From a virus: a stretch of 56,411 bases of DNA. The position numbers and the translations under genes were made by a program. Under the pieces are notes generated by a model. The model ran no database searches and had not been told where the DNA came from. It worked only from the letters and a program-made list of their open reading frames with translations. How positions within the stretch are numbered: position 1 is the first letter of the stretch; each line of letters opens with the position of its first letter. Below, one piece after another: positions 16,822 through 27,200 of the stretch. The DNA lies in IMG/VR virus record IMGVR_UViG_3300003873_000009, positions 1 through 56,411 of that record; one strand, written 5' to 3'.

Positions 16822-17547
16822 ATGGCAATCATAATAGATAAAGACATATCTAACACAGACAACTCACAAAATAATTCAGATTTTTTAGAATTAAAACTAG
16901 GACCTAATAAATCTGTAGGAATAAAGCCTTGGAAGGCAAAGACTAAAAAAGAATTTGTAAAAATATTTAAAGCTAAGGGTGATAAAGTAACAGAGAGGGA
17001 TGTTTTAGATATTTTAGTATATCCCTATATTGATAATACTAAACAATTTTATTCATCTGCAGAGCTTCAATATATTATGACTAAGATTAGAGAGATTTCT
17101 ATAAAAGATAAGGATACTAGTTTTACTATCGAGTGTTCGACTTGTGGAGAGGACTTCGACGTAAATATGGATATTTATGATCTAGTTCATTATAAGGAAA
17201 CCTTGATTCCTACTACTAAAGAAAATATAGAGTGGATCGATCCTGAATCATCAGATATTATAGAAAAAACTCTTCTAGATAACGAAGAGGAGCCGCCTGA
17301 TGTTATCATGTTAGGATTGAATATTAAAAATATTAATGGACGAGAAATAGAGAATATTAAAGAATTTTTAGAAGTTTATGATGAGCTAGATATGAATGAA
17401 ATATCGAAAATAGAGGATATTTGGAAAGATGTTACCTCATCATTTAGTATATATTCGACATTGAAATGTGATAGGTGTGAAAGTAGTAATGAGTACTACT
17501 TTGATATTATTCCTGGATTTTTTGATCCTTTACTTCCTAAAAACTAA
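16822..17547 (+). CDS. Baseplate hub assembly protein (gp26/gp51 family)
   Basis: 241 residues (T4 gp51 has 249, gp26 has 208). It shows LKLGPNKSVGIKPWKAKTKK, DILVYPYID, and two C-x-x-C pairs (E-C-S-T-C-G-E, K-C-D-R-C-E), followed by FFDPLLPKN, the pattern of T4 baseplate hub assembly proteins. The cysteine pairs suggest a zinc site. It is 2 bp from its paralogue, and both precede the tape-measure-like gene, consistent with a role in assembling the central hub. Confidence 0.75.
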   Translation: MAIIIDKDISNTDNSQNNSDFLELKLGPNKSVGIKPWKAKTKKEFVKIFKAKGDKVTERDVLDILVYPYIDNTKQFYSSAELQYIMTKIREISIKDKDTSFTIECSTCGEDFDVNMDIYDLVHYKETLIPTTKENIEWIDPESSDIIEKTLLDNEEEPPDVIMLGLNIKNINGREIENIKEFLEVYDELDMNEISKIEDIWKDVTSSFSIYSTLKCDRCESSNEYYFDIIPGFFDPLLPKN

Positions 17548-17549
17548 AA

Positions 17550-18182
17550 ATGAGCTTTAAAGATAGATTAAATAGTATTAGAAGGTATACAACATTTCAA
17601 GAGAAAGAGTCTCTCTTAGAATCTCTTGAAGATGATGTAGATATTATGAAGGTTTCTAAAATATTGAAGCTAGAACCTAAAAATGAATTAGAAGCAAATG
17701 CTTTTATACTTAAAGCTATATCTAAGTCAGTATCAGAGATACTTGAAATTAACCAGGAATGCCCTAATTGTCAAAAGATTAATATGACAGGAATAAATAT
17801 AGACGATATGTTCTTTAAAGAAGAAATAGATCAATCTATACCTGAAGGATTATTTGAAGATCTTTCACAAGTATCTGATAAATATTTAGATGAGGATTTG
17901 TCACTCGAGGATTATAATCGATTAGAAAGTATAGTGCTAGATAATAATGAAAAAATATTTAGTAATATAGTTCAGGTTTCTTGTATTTACTGCAGCCATA
18001 AATATAATGTAAGAATAAATCCGATAAAATTTATATCTAAATTTTCTCTTACGAATTTATATGAGCAGTATTCTGATATAACCTATCTATCTAATATGAC
18101 AAAAAAGGATATTGATGAAATGTATCCTTTCGAAAGAGAAATATTCCTAGGTCTTCTTCAAAAGAAAGAGGATGAGTCATAA
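17550..18182 (+). CDS. Baseplate hub protein (gp26/gp51 family, second copy)
   Basis: 210 residues. Like its neighbour it has two C-x-x-C pairs (E-C-P-N-C-Q and S-C-I-Y-C-S) and it ends MTKKDIDEMYPFEREIFLGL, the conserved C-terminus of this family. The ATG is preceded directly by the stop of the upstream gene and has no strong ribosome site, so translation is probably coupled. In T4 gp26 and gp51 are separated; here the two act as an adjacent pair. Confidence 0.75.
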   Translation: MSFKDRLNSIRRYTTFQEKESLLESLEDDVDIMKVSKILKLEPKNELEANAFILKAISKSVSEILEINQECPNCQKINMTGINIDDMFFKEEIDQSIPEGLFEDLSQVSDKYLDEDLSLEDYNRLESIVLDNNEKIFSNIVQVSCIYCSHKYNVRINPIKFISKFSLTNLYEQYSDITYLSNMTKKDIDEMYPFEREIFLGLLQKKEDES

Positions 18183-18185
18183 TAA

Positions 18186-18193
18186 TATAAATA
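18186..18193 (+). promoter_or_regulatory. T4-type late promoter
   Basis: TATAAATA, 18 bp before the start of the 694-residue tail gene. Confidence 0.6.
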
Positions 18194-18210
18194 CTTAAAA
18201 AGAAGGTATT

Positions 18211-20295
18211 ATGATTCTAGGGGTATTAAAACTTGCAAGTAGAACTGTTTTAAAATCTACAGGCAAATCCTCTAAATCTGCATTTGGAAAAATTGGAAAA
18301 AATATTGCAAAAATTGCTACTCTAGCAACAACTACTAAAACTTTATCTAATACTAAACCTAAAAATTTTAATCATTCAACTACAGAAATTAAAGAAACAT
18401 CTACATCTAGTAGGAACACTAGGAATACTAAGAACTCTAGCGTTGAATCTAAAAATAATATAAAGCAGAATTCTACAGACCGAAAAATAATAAATGATAA
18501 TACTTTAAATAAATTAGATGCATTATTAGAAATAAATAATGAATTAGGTCCTGAGGGTGTAACTAAGGCCGATAAAAGACAGGAAATCCTAGCTAGACAA
18601 AAATTTAGAGATAATTCTTCTAAAGTTTTAGAAGAAATTAAAGATTCTATAGATAATGAAGAGCCTAAGAATAATGAAGAGTCTATTTCTAAAGATAATA
18701 GTTTAAGTAATGGGACACCCCCTAAAAAATCATTTATATCTAAAGCTATTCCTGGAATAAAACAAGCAATGAATAACACTAGTGGTAAGAACATTATGAC
18801 ATTAGTAGTTCTTTCTATAGGTGAAATATGGAAGATGATTCAGGGTGTATTAGGAGATATAGCGGATGCGGGAGGTTTTATACCTTGGTTAGGTAAAAAT
18901 ATTCCTATTCTCTGGAATAATATTAATGAGATAATACAGAAAGATTATGGAGGTTGGGGAAGTTTTATAATAAGTCAAATAAAAGACACAGCGGAATTTA
19001 TTCTTTGGATATCGGATAAAATTCTTGAATTTCTTTTAGGTAAGGATTGGAAGGCTACTAAAGAGTTTTTGAAATTACAGTTCGGTTATTTTATAGAGTG
19101 GTGGAATAAGACAGGAGAGACATTTAAGGCTTGGTGGGATTATGTACAGGATGTTGGAGTAGGTCAGTATATTCTAGAAAAAATTAAAGAATCTAGCAAG
19201 GACCTATTAGGTCTAATTATCGGAGATTCTGCTTTAAAAAAACTTATGGATTGGTGGGATAAAGTTCAGGCACTTGGGGGAATAACAGGATATTTGAAGA
19301 CTACGATTCCTCTTTATATTCAGGACTGGTGGGTGGATTTTATATCTAAATCTAGTATAAAAAATATTCCAATGATAGGAGAACAGCTCCAAAAGGCCTT
19401 TTTAGGAGGGCAGACTGTAGCAGAAGCTAGAAAATCTATCGATTCTCAAAGAGCTGTAGTAAATAAAACTATATCCGATTATAAAGAAAAAGAGCGAGAA
19501 GATCAGAGAGCAAGAGATAAAAAGACCCAAAAATATGATACCAAAGTAAAAAATATTAATAAAACATATGCAGAGAATAAAAAAGATATACGAAGACAAT
19601 ATGATAAAAATATAGTTAATGTATATTATGGAAAAAATAAAACTCAAAATTCTAATAATATATTAAGAAAGTCTGAAAAGAATCGTTTTACATATGAAGG
19701 AAATAATGCTCAATCATGGATGAAGGTAGTAACGTCTAAATTCGGAGAAAAAGAGTCCTTTAGAAATGGAAGTGGTCATTCAGGTGTTGATTTTAGAGCT
19801 CCTGTAGGAACAGAAATTACATCTATAACAGATGGGATAGTAGATAAAATTTATAATAAGCCTGACAGAGAGGGGTTAGTAGTATCAGTAAGAGGGAAAG
19901 ATGGAGCTAGAACACTATATATGCATCTATCTAAGATACTTGTTAAAAAGGGAGATATTATTAAGAGAGGTCAGCTAATTGCTAAGTCCGGAAATAGTGG
20001 ACAAACTGTCAACGGTAGGCCACTAGCTCCTCATATTCATATACAAGTTAAAAAGAATGGAAGGAATATAGACCCTCTAGTATATGTTAATAATTTAAGT
20101 AATTCTACCAAAAATACAGCAATTGCTAATAATATACAGAAGAATATATCTATTAAGCGAAATAAAAATACTATTAATAACACTACAGATAATAGTAATG
20201 TTTTAGCAGCTATAGATAGTGTAAATAAAAAAGTAGATGAGGTACGATCTAGAAAGGTTAGTTCATCTATTCATGAAACTATAAGAAGAGGTTAG
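18211..20295 (+). CDS. Tape-measure/hub protein with C-terminal M23 peptidase
   Basis: 694 residues. The N-terminal 190 residues are Ser/Thr/Asn/Lys-rich and disordered-looking. About 195-290 is hydrophobic and Trp-rich (IMTLVVLSIGEIWKMIQGVL; WGSFIISQIKDTAEFILWIS). Residues about 415-480 form a charged coiled coil. The end is a LytM/M23 metallopeptidase with HSGVD (H523, D527) and HIHIQ (H608, H610). I infer a gp29-like tape measure that also cuts peptidoglycan cross-links during injection. The gp5-like hub protein here has no lysozyme domain, so this may be the tail lysin. Confidence 0.75.
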   Translation: MILGVLKLASRTVLKSTGKSSKSAFGKIGKNIAKIATLATTTKTLSNTKPKNFNHSTTEIKETSTSSRNTRNTKNSSVESKNNIKQNSTDRKIINDNTLNKLDALLEINNELGPEGVTKADKRQEILARQKFRDNSSKVLEEIKDSIDNEEPKNNEESISKDNSLSNGTPPKKSFISKAIPGIKQAMNNTSGKNIMTLVVLSIGEIWKMIQGVLGDIADAGGFIPWLGKNIPILWNNINEIIQKDYGGWGSFIISQIKDTAEFILWISDKILEFLLGKDWKATKEFLKLQFGYFIEWWNKTGETFKAWWDYVQDVGVGQYILEKIKESSKDLLGLIIGDSALKKLMDWWDKVQALGGITGYLKTTIPLYIQDWWVDFISKSSIKNIPMIGEQLQKAFLGGQTVAEARKSIDSQRAVVNKTISDYKEKEREDQRARDKKTQKYDTKVKNINKTYAENKKDIRRQYDKNIVNVYYGKNKTQNSNNILRKSEKNRFTYEGNNAQSWMKVVTSKFGEKESFRNGSGHSGVDFRAPVGTEITSITDGIVDKIYNKPDREGLVVSVRGKDGARTLYMHLSKILVKKGDIIKRGQLIAKSGNSGQTVNGRPLAPHIHIQVKKNGRNIDPLVYVNNLSNSTKNTAIANNIQKNISIKRNKNTINNTTDNSNVLAAIDSVNKKVDEVRSRKVSSSIHETIRRG

Positions 20296-20299
20296 ATAA

Positions 20300-21181
20300 A
20301 TGGCTCTAAGTAAAAAAAATACATCGTCAAAAAAAGTAGAGACTTATACATATCCTAGGGATCTTTCAGGAAATAGGTATGTAGAATTGGCATTTTTTAT
20401 TCCTAAAACAGAGAATAATATTGAGAGTCTAGTTAGCTCTCTTAAACAGGCAGGAATTACCATATATAATTCTGTAGATGGTCGTGATAAAACTAGTGGT
20501 TCTGTTTCTACTGCATTAAATAATCTAGGTACTAAAATTAAAAATACAGTAGGAGTCGCCACTAAAACTTTAACTGAAGATAAAAGAGAAGCATTTAATG
20601 CTAAGGAGCTTAAAAGTATTTTATACTTACCATTACCTAATAATTTAAATGATACTTCTAATAACTCCTTTTCAGAATCTAGTGGAATTATATCTAATCT
20701 AGTAGGAACATTAAATTCAACTCTTAATAAAGTAAATGAGGTATCTAATAATCTTGGTGCAAGAAATATTATTGCTAATGCAGATTTAAACCTCATGTAT
20801 AAAGGTTCAGGATTAAGAAAAGCTACATTGACATGGACATTTACACCGAGAAATAAAAAAGAAACTGAAGAGATATCTAGAATAATAAAAATCATAAAGA
20901 TGTATTCTAGTCCTGATGCAACTATATCTAGACACTTTTTAAAAGCTCCAGCTTTTGTAGAACTAACATTAAGTAATAAAATTTTGAATGATATACAAAG
21001 ATATAGATATATGGTTATTGATAATGTATCTATAGATTTTGGGGCTGGTGGAAATATGGAAATGTTCTATGATGGTATGATAAAAGAGATTACTATGAGT
21101 GTTTCTCTATCTGAACTTAAAGTTAATACTATGCAAGATTGGTCTGAAGATTTTGATAGAAATTATAAAGGATTAGAATGA
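20300..21181 (+). CDS. Baseplate tail-tube cap protein (gp48/gp54-like)
   Basis: 293 residues (T4 gp48 364, gp54 320). It carries ILYLPLPNNLNDTSNNSFSE in the centre, then MYKGSGLRKATLTWTFTPRN with KKETEEISRIIKIIK and FLKAPAFVELTLS, the typical pattern of tube-cap proteins. It caps the hub and starts tube polymerisation. It begins 4 bp after the tape-measure gene and overlaps the next gene by 4 bp. I cannot decide between gp48 and gp54, and only one such gene is evident. Confidence 0.8.
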   Translation: MALSKKNTSSKKVETYTYPRDLSGNRYVELAFFIPKTENNIESLVSSLKQAGITIYNSVDGRDKTSGSVSTALNNLGTKIKNTVGVATKTLTEDKREAFNAKELKSILYLPLPNNLNDTSNNSFSESSGIISNLVGTLNSTLNKVNEVSNNLGARNIIANADLNLMYKGSGLRKATLTWTFTPRNKKETEEISRIIKIIKMYSSPDATISRHFLKAPAFVELTLSNKILNDIQRYRYMVIDNVSIDFGAGGNMEMFYDGMIKEITMSVSLSELKVNTMQDWSEDFDRNYKGLE

Positions 21182-21702
21182 AAAATACAGTTTATACTTA
21201 CGATTTATTTGATAGAAGTGATTATAGAGTAGTAGATTATACTAGTAGATACTATGGTTCAATAAGTAAATTCTTTAAACAATATAATAATTATTTTACT
21301 GTTTATATATTAGAGGATGATGAAAAGTTAGAAGATGTATCTTACAGACTATATGATACTACGGATTATGCTGATTTAATCCTTGCTATAAATGAAGATG
21401 TATTTCTCTGGAATGTTCCTTATAATCAAGATATAAATTTAGAACAGTCAAATATTTTATCTAAATCTATTATGAATGGTGTAGATACTATAGGAATTGA
21501 TGATAAAAAAAGAAATATAATATCAGAGATAGCTAAAGATAATATAGAGAGATTAAACGAACTTAAAAGAAATATTTTAGTTCCTAAGAATGAATATCTT
21601 TCTACAGTATTAGGATTAGTAGAAAGATATAGATCTCTTTATAATACTAATAATATTCTTTCTGAAGAAGAAGCAAGAGCTAGAATAGGAGAATTAATTT
21701 GA
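21178..21702 (+). CDS. gp53: Baseplate wedge protein gp53
   Basis: 174 residues (T4 gp53 has 196). YFTVYILEDDEKLEDVSYRL, YDTTDYADLILAINE and VFLWNVPYNQD form the LysM-like wedge signature of gp53. In T4 it completes the wedge that is recruited to the hub. It overlaps the upstream gene by 4 bp (ATGA) and the downstream TTG start by 4 bp, so expression is coupled. Confidence 0.85.
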   Translation: MKNTVYTYDLFDRSDYRVVDYTSRYYGSISKFFKQYNNYFTVYILEDDEKLEDVSYRLYDTTDYADLILAINEDVFLWNVPYNQDINLEQSNILSKSIMNGVDTIGIDDKKRNIISEIAKDNIERLNELKRNILVPKNEYLSTVLGLVERYRSLYNTNNILSEEEARARIGELI

Positions 21703-22853
21703 GTAATTTAACTAGTTATGATTTAACTCCAAGAGTAGATGCCTTTAGTGAATATAATACTCTTCAGATATCGGTAAATGGACTAATTATAGACGATAAA
21801 AATATAGTAGATCTTCAAATAAACTATAATAAAGAAGAGAAAGGTTTTTTATCTTTTACAGATTCTATGGGATTTATAGAAATAGCCCCTCTATCATTTG
21901 GAATAATTGAGATACTCTTAATAGATAGTATTAAGAATAAAATAACGAAAAAATACATTATTACAAAAGCAGAAACTATTAGAACAGATAATAATCTCCT
22001 AACAATAGATATAGAGTTCGAAGAGTATGATACTTATAGATTAAAGAATACATTCATTTCAAGATCGTATAAAAAACTTAATATTTTAGAGATAATAGAA
22101 AAAATATTCAATGAGTTGGAAATAGATTCTGAATTCATTGATAAAGATAAGATTGATAAATATGAATATTTTGTAATACCTGGAAATATATCTTTTTATG
22201 ATTTTATACTAAAACACTCAAAAATTGCAGATTTTGACTTCTATGTTGATAGGATTGGCTGGATATTTGGTTCAAAAGATTCTTTTAATTTCAGCAAACT
22301 AAAAGTAATAAAGGAAGATATTTTTAGCTTTACAAGTAAGAATCCTTTTTGGAAAATATTAGAATACAAGGGAGATTTCTCTAATATTAAAGAAGTACGT
22401 AAATGTACAGACATGTATTTAACTAATCCAGATATAAAGGATTTAAAATATAAACCAGATATTATTAAAATTAGTGATATTTACGAAACGCAAAAATTAA
22501 ATAATGGAACTGGATTTAAAGATAAGGTCGTATCAGATCTTATAACTAATATAGGAGAAAAACAAATTAATCATATATATAATACTCCTATAATGGGTAG
22601 TGATATTGATTATAGAGAATATATTAAAAAATCTCAAGATATTAGTATTGCAGTTCAGGGAGTATTAAGTATTAGAATGTACGGTATCATTAATATAGAT
22701 CTTCCAAGATCTAATTCTAGTAATGATAGTAATCCAGATTCTGTATTTAGTGGAAAATTCGTTGTAACAGGTGTTGTAGATAAATTTATGGCTGGTAAAT
22801 ATCTACAAATTTTATATCTAAAATCTTCAGATTATGGAAGTTTTAAAGAATAG
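21699..22853 (+). CDS. gp27: Baseplate hub protein (gp27-like)
   Basis: 384 residues (T4 gp27 has 391). It starts at TTG (MSNLTSYDLTPRVDAFSEYN), which overlaps the gp53 stop. Features that support gp27 are the N-terminal tube-like beta domain, SRSYKKLNILEIIEKIFNEL, and ISFYDFILKHSKIADFDFYV, the latter typical of hub proteins where a bound partner region is read. It is followed directly by the gp5-like gene, its known partner in T4, where a gp27 trimer holds the gp5 spike. Confidence 0.75.
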   Translation: MSNLTSYDLTPRVDAFSEYNTLQISVNGLIIDDKNIVDLQINYNKEEKGFLSFTDSMGFIEIAPLSFGIIEILLIDSIKNKITKKYIITKAETIRTDNNLLTIDIEFEEYDTYRLKNTFISRSYKKLNILEIIEKIFNELEIDSEFIDKDKIDKYEYFVIPGNISFYDFILKHSKIADFDFYVDRIGWIFGSKDSFNFSKLKVIKEDIFSFTSKNPFWKILEYKGDFSNIKEVRKCTDMYLTNPDIKDLKYKPDIIKISDIYETQKLNNGTGFKDKVVSDLITNIGEKQINHIYNTPIMGSDIDYREYIKKSQDISIAVQGVLSIRMYGIINIDLPRSNSSNDSNPDSVFSGKFVVTGVVDKFMAGKYLQILYLKSSDYGSFKE

Positions 22854-22861
22854 GAGGAAAT

Positions 22862-23764
22862 ATGCGATTATATGAATGTGTAGTAGAAGATAATAAAGAT
22901 CCTGATTATTTAGGGAGGGTAAGATTAAGAGTATTAGGTGTTCATAGTCCTAAACTTAAAGATGTAAAAACTGATGAACTACCCTGGAGTAGATGTTTAC
23001 ATCCTTTAGATCAAGGAAATACGTTTGGAACGAGTACGAATATTAAAGTAGGAACCTGGGGTTGGTGTTTTTCGTTAAACGAGACAGATACTGAATTTCT
23101 ATTTATAGGTACATCGAAAGGTATTTTTAATGAAGTAACTACTAATGTAGAAGAAGAAGAGGTAGGATTTAAAGATCCTGATGGTAAGTTCCCTTTAAGA
23201 AAAGGTATTCCCGATAATCCTTTAACCTATGGTAAAAAATTAGATCCAGATATCACAAGAGATAGAGTCAAAGTAGATTCATTTACTGAGGGATCAGATA
23301 CAGCTTCTGACGCTAAATATCCAAATAATAAAGTATATGAGGATTATGAGGGAAATATAATAGAGGTAGATGGTACTAAGAATAATCCGAGAATAAGAGT
23401 ACAACACTCAAGTGGAGCACGTATTGAAATATCTAAAAAAGGTGATATTACAATTCAGGCTTCATCTCAGGGTAATGTATGGGTAGAAACTCCAGGGTTA
23501 TTTGCCTTAGGAGCTGATGGCAATATTATATTAGAGGGTGATTTAAAAGTAGTAGGTAGTATTGAGGCTACAGCTGATATTTCTGATAAGATGGGTACTC
23601 TGGATTCTTTAAGAACACAGCATGATGCTAATGTTAATGCTTTTAATTCTCATACTCATTTATATAACCCTGGAAGTGGTAGTCCTACTCCTACTGTTAT
23701 TCCTAATACTCCAGAATCTCCAGATCCTAAAATTAAATTTGTTTGGTCAGGTACTCCATTATAA
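22862..23764 (+). CDS. Baseplate hub spike protein (gp5-like, no lysozyme)
   Basis: 300 residues against 575 for T4 gp5. The OB-fold start is clear: MRLYECVVEDNKDPDYLGRV, RLRVLGVHSPK, and VGTWGWCFSLNETDTEFLFI. There is no lysozyme domain. The C-terminal part is a short beta-helix spike (SGARIEISKKGDITIQASSQ, GNVWVETPGLFALGADGNII) followed by F-N-S-H-T-H, a metal-binding motif often seen in spike proteins. It forms the cell-puncturing needle base with gp27. The peptidoglycan cutter appears to be the M23 domain in the gene at 18211. Confidence 0.8.
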   Translation: MRLYECVVEDNKDPDYLGRVRLRVLGVHSPKLKDVKTDELPWSRCLHPLDQGNTFGTSTNIKVGTWGWCFSLNETDTEFLFIGTSKGIFNEVTTNVEEEEVGFKDPDGKFPLRKGIPDNPLTYGKKLDPDITRDRVKVDSFTEGSDTASDAKYPNNKVYEDYEGNIIEVDGTKNNPRIRVQHSSGARIEISKKGDITIQASSQGNVWVETPGLFALGADGNIILEGDLKVVGSIEATADISDKMGTLDSLRTQHDANVNAFNSHTHLYNPGSGSPTPTVIPNTPESPDPKIKFVWSGTPL

Positions 23765-23767
23765 ATA
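23760..23767 (+). promoter_or_regulatory. T4-type late promoter
   Basis: TATAAATA about 20 bp before the TTG start of the gp25-like gene; an AAGGAG ribosome site lies between. Confidence 0.6.
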
Positions 23768-23787
23768 TATAAAATAAGGAGTCTTGA

Positions 23788-24201
23788 TTGGAAACACATA
23801 AATTTATAGATATATCTCCTATCAGAGATTCTTCAGGTAGCCTTTATTATGCAAAACAATATGATATTGATGCTATTAATAATGCTATAATGAATCTATT
23901 TTCTATAGAGCTGGGAGAAGTACCTGGTAAGCCCTGGTTAGGAAATCCTCTTTCTATTTATCTATTCGATAATATAGGATATTTTGAGCAGAGATCTATA
24001 GAAATTTCTATAAAAAATACTCTCGAAATATATGAACCGAGAGTTAGAATAGATTATGTAAATGTTGATGTAATTAATGAAGAAAACTCTATTGAGATAG
24101 GTATAGGATACTATGCAATAATAGGATCTCAAGAAGTATTCGAAGATCTAAAGTTTAAATACTCACATAACAATATGACATCTATATCACAAAGAACTTA
24201 A
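23788..24201 (+). CDS. gp25: Baseplate wedge protein gp25
   Basis: 137 residues (T4 gp25 has 132). It starts at TTG behind AAGGAG. YDIDAINNAIMNLFSIELGE, GKPWLGNPLSIYLFD and NTLEIYEPRVRIDYVNVDV match the gp25/W family, the most conserved wedge component of contractile systems, which links the sheath to the baseplate. Confidence 0.9.
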   Translation: METHKFIDISPIRDSSGSLYYAKQYDIDAINNAIMNLFSIELGEVPGKPWLGNPLSIYLFDNIGYFEQRSIEISIKNTLEIYEPRVRIDYVNVDVINEENSIEIGIGYYAIIGSQEVFEDLKFKYSHNNMTSISQRT

Positions 24202-24210
24202 GGAAGATAA

Positions 24211-27200
24211 ATGGCTAATAACCAAGATACTATAAAAGAAATTATACCATTTTCATATGATGAAATAGAACAAAAAGTAAAGGACTTATTAATATCTAAA
24301 GGGTTTAAAGATATTCAATATCCAGGTTCTAATATAAGTCAAATTTCAGATATTATGACATACCTAATACATGTACTTAATACTAATACTGCAATTAATT
24401 TACAAGAGGTTCTTCTTCCATTAGCTACTAAAAGATCTAATGTATTATTTTCTGCTAGACATTTAGGATATGAAGCAAAGAGAAAGACATCTTATAGATA
24501 TAAAATTAAAGTAAACCTTAAGAAGATAGATAGTATTCCTGATACTCAACCATATAATTTTATTTTAGACAAATATACTAAATTTACTAGTAATGGAAAT
24601 GATTATTATTATATGGGTGATCCTATAGTAATAGAGGGTATCACTAATGAAAATAGATTTGATAAATCATTTACTATCGAAGTAAAAGAAGGAACTCTTC
24701 ATAGATATGAAGATGAGGATTTTTTAAATATAAGAGCTTATAATGAAATTACAGATTCAGGAACTTTTACTAAACAAAACTATATGATACCTTATAGAGA
24801 TGTTGAAGAAGATGGAATAGAATTATTTTTAACATATGTAGATGATTATGGAACTCTAATTGAGCAAGAAAAATGGGAAAAATATAATTCTATTATGATA
24901 GATAGTTCCTTTAGTGAAGTTCAGAAAAAATTTATTACTTTAGAGAATATTTTCCTTGAGATGCCTTCTGTATTTTTTGAAATAGGAGGTATAGGAAATC
25001 CTGTAAGAATTAACACACTTATTCAAGCTAATGTACTTACTACAAAGGGCTCTAAAGGAGAAGCAGGAAATAATTTCGAAGTACCCGCTGAACTTAAAGA
25101 TAAAATATCTGTATATATGGAAGATATAGTTCATTATGGTACAGATGAGGAATCTATAGATGAAATAAAAGAAAATGCTATGATCTTTCATAATAGCGCT
25201 AATAGAGCTGTTACTGCACTAGATTATAAGGCTATTGTAAAGAGTCATGAGTCTGTAAGATTCGGAGATGTATGGGGTTCTGAAGATGAGTTCTATGATG
25301 TATTTCTTCCTGGTAATGTTTTATTTAGTTTATTTCCACAAAGAACTAAGAGAGAGATCAATCCTACTGAGTTAAATAGTGACTATAATGAGAAGGATGA
25401 ATATAATGCATATAAGCTACAATTTGACCTTCAGTATATGCCAAGAAGACCTAAAATGAACTTTTTAGCTGATCCTTCAGCTAATCCAGTTAGTAGACCA
25501 GTAAATTATATTCCTAGACCTGTAAATTATATGGATAAACCTGTAGGATGGGATGATTATACTCAAGGAGGGGTTCTACCACCACCACCTGAAGTAAGTC
25601 CAAATCCAGGAGAGAAGCCTCAAATTCAATATCCTCCAGAGAGAGCTAATTATTTTGCAGATCCTACGGCGGGTGGAGGAACACAACCTCAATTACCTAC
25701 TGATTGGATAGAGAATCCTAATATTTCTGGTACATTCGACGGTGTAAATCCAGAACCAGGTCTTGAAATAATTCAAGATAGTACTTTTGTAGAGATTTTT
25801 AATAATTATATAAAAACTATACCTTCAGCCGATGCAAGTATATATATTAATAATGATCAAGCATGGTATGACGATGATAGTACTCATGGATTAAATGATA
25901 GCGCAGCTGGTGGTTCTTTTGGAGGAACTGCTGGTGATGGTACTCTATACAAAGCCTGGTTAGCTAAACCAGAAGTTATTAAATATATTGAATGGATAAA
26001 AGAGGATTATCTTTATAGAAAATCACTAGCAGAATATACTACTTGGGAAAGTAATAGAAATGAATTTCAAGATTATCTTAATTATTTAGAATCTGAAACT
26101 GGAATAGAGTATACTTCATGGTTCAATTCATTAGATTCTGTTCAACAACAGGAAGTCTTAAATTATGAAGGATATCTAACTAATGTTGATAGATATAATG
26201 AAAATAAAAAAGAACAAGACTCATTGCTTGACAATTGGTATTTAAGAGATTCAGAAATATATAAAGATCCTAATATAAAATCGGGAGTTGATGACGGTTC
26301 TATATTCTCATCTTTAAATAAGTATAAAGTTATGACAATGAATCATATGTATAGACAGCCGGCTTATTGCAATTTTGATTTTGAAATTAGAGTTATTAAT
26401 TATGAATTGAGTAGTCAGATTTCAGAAACTAATCAAGCTATATTTGATGTTATTAGTGCATATTTTAAAAATTATATAGAAAAGCTAGGAGCTGAATATT
26501 TTTCATCTAATCTAAAAAGACGAGTAGATGAAATAATAGGAGATTCTTCAGGAGTAGAGATAAACCTAAATACTAATATTAGTCTTCATAGAATAATGTT
26601 TGATGAGTTTACATCTTTATTATATTCTCAAAATATTAATAAAATAATAACTAAACTTGCATTTCCTTTCGAAAATATGTATAGTAATGGAATTGACTTT
26701 GATGGATATAAAGTACTACCTAATATAGATACAAGTAATTTTATTTTAGGAAGAACTAAGTTTACGGTAGAAGAGCCTACTGAATCTGTAATTCTAGGCT
26801 CTGGTGTGACTGTTGCTATTAATACTAATGAAGTAATAATGGTTCAAGATAACTCTGTGTATAAATATTATAAATCGTTAGAGAATAGACCTTCTATTAT
26901 AGTAGATTCTGAGAATTTTGAAGATCCTAATAAGTGGATAGATCTTAATGATAAAGTTGATATAATTAGAAATGATACTGTTAAGGTTCTTAGAAAGGGA
27001 TCTACTAGCTACGAATATTTAAGTGTAAAAGAGGATATGATCCAGGTCAATCTATATTTTGTGTTAGATAGTATTAATAGCGGATATGATTCGACTAAAT
27101 GGAATAATACTTTCAACTTTAACGATATAAATGGAAATGCGGTAGTGTTAAGACCTCTAGATCTTTATGTAAAGAAAAATATTAATGGTGATTATGATGT

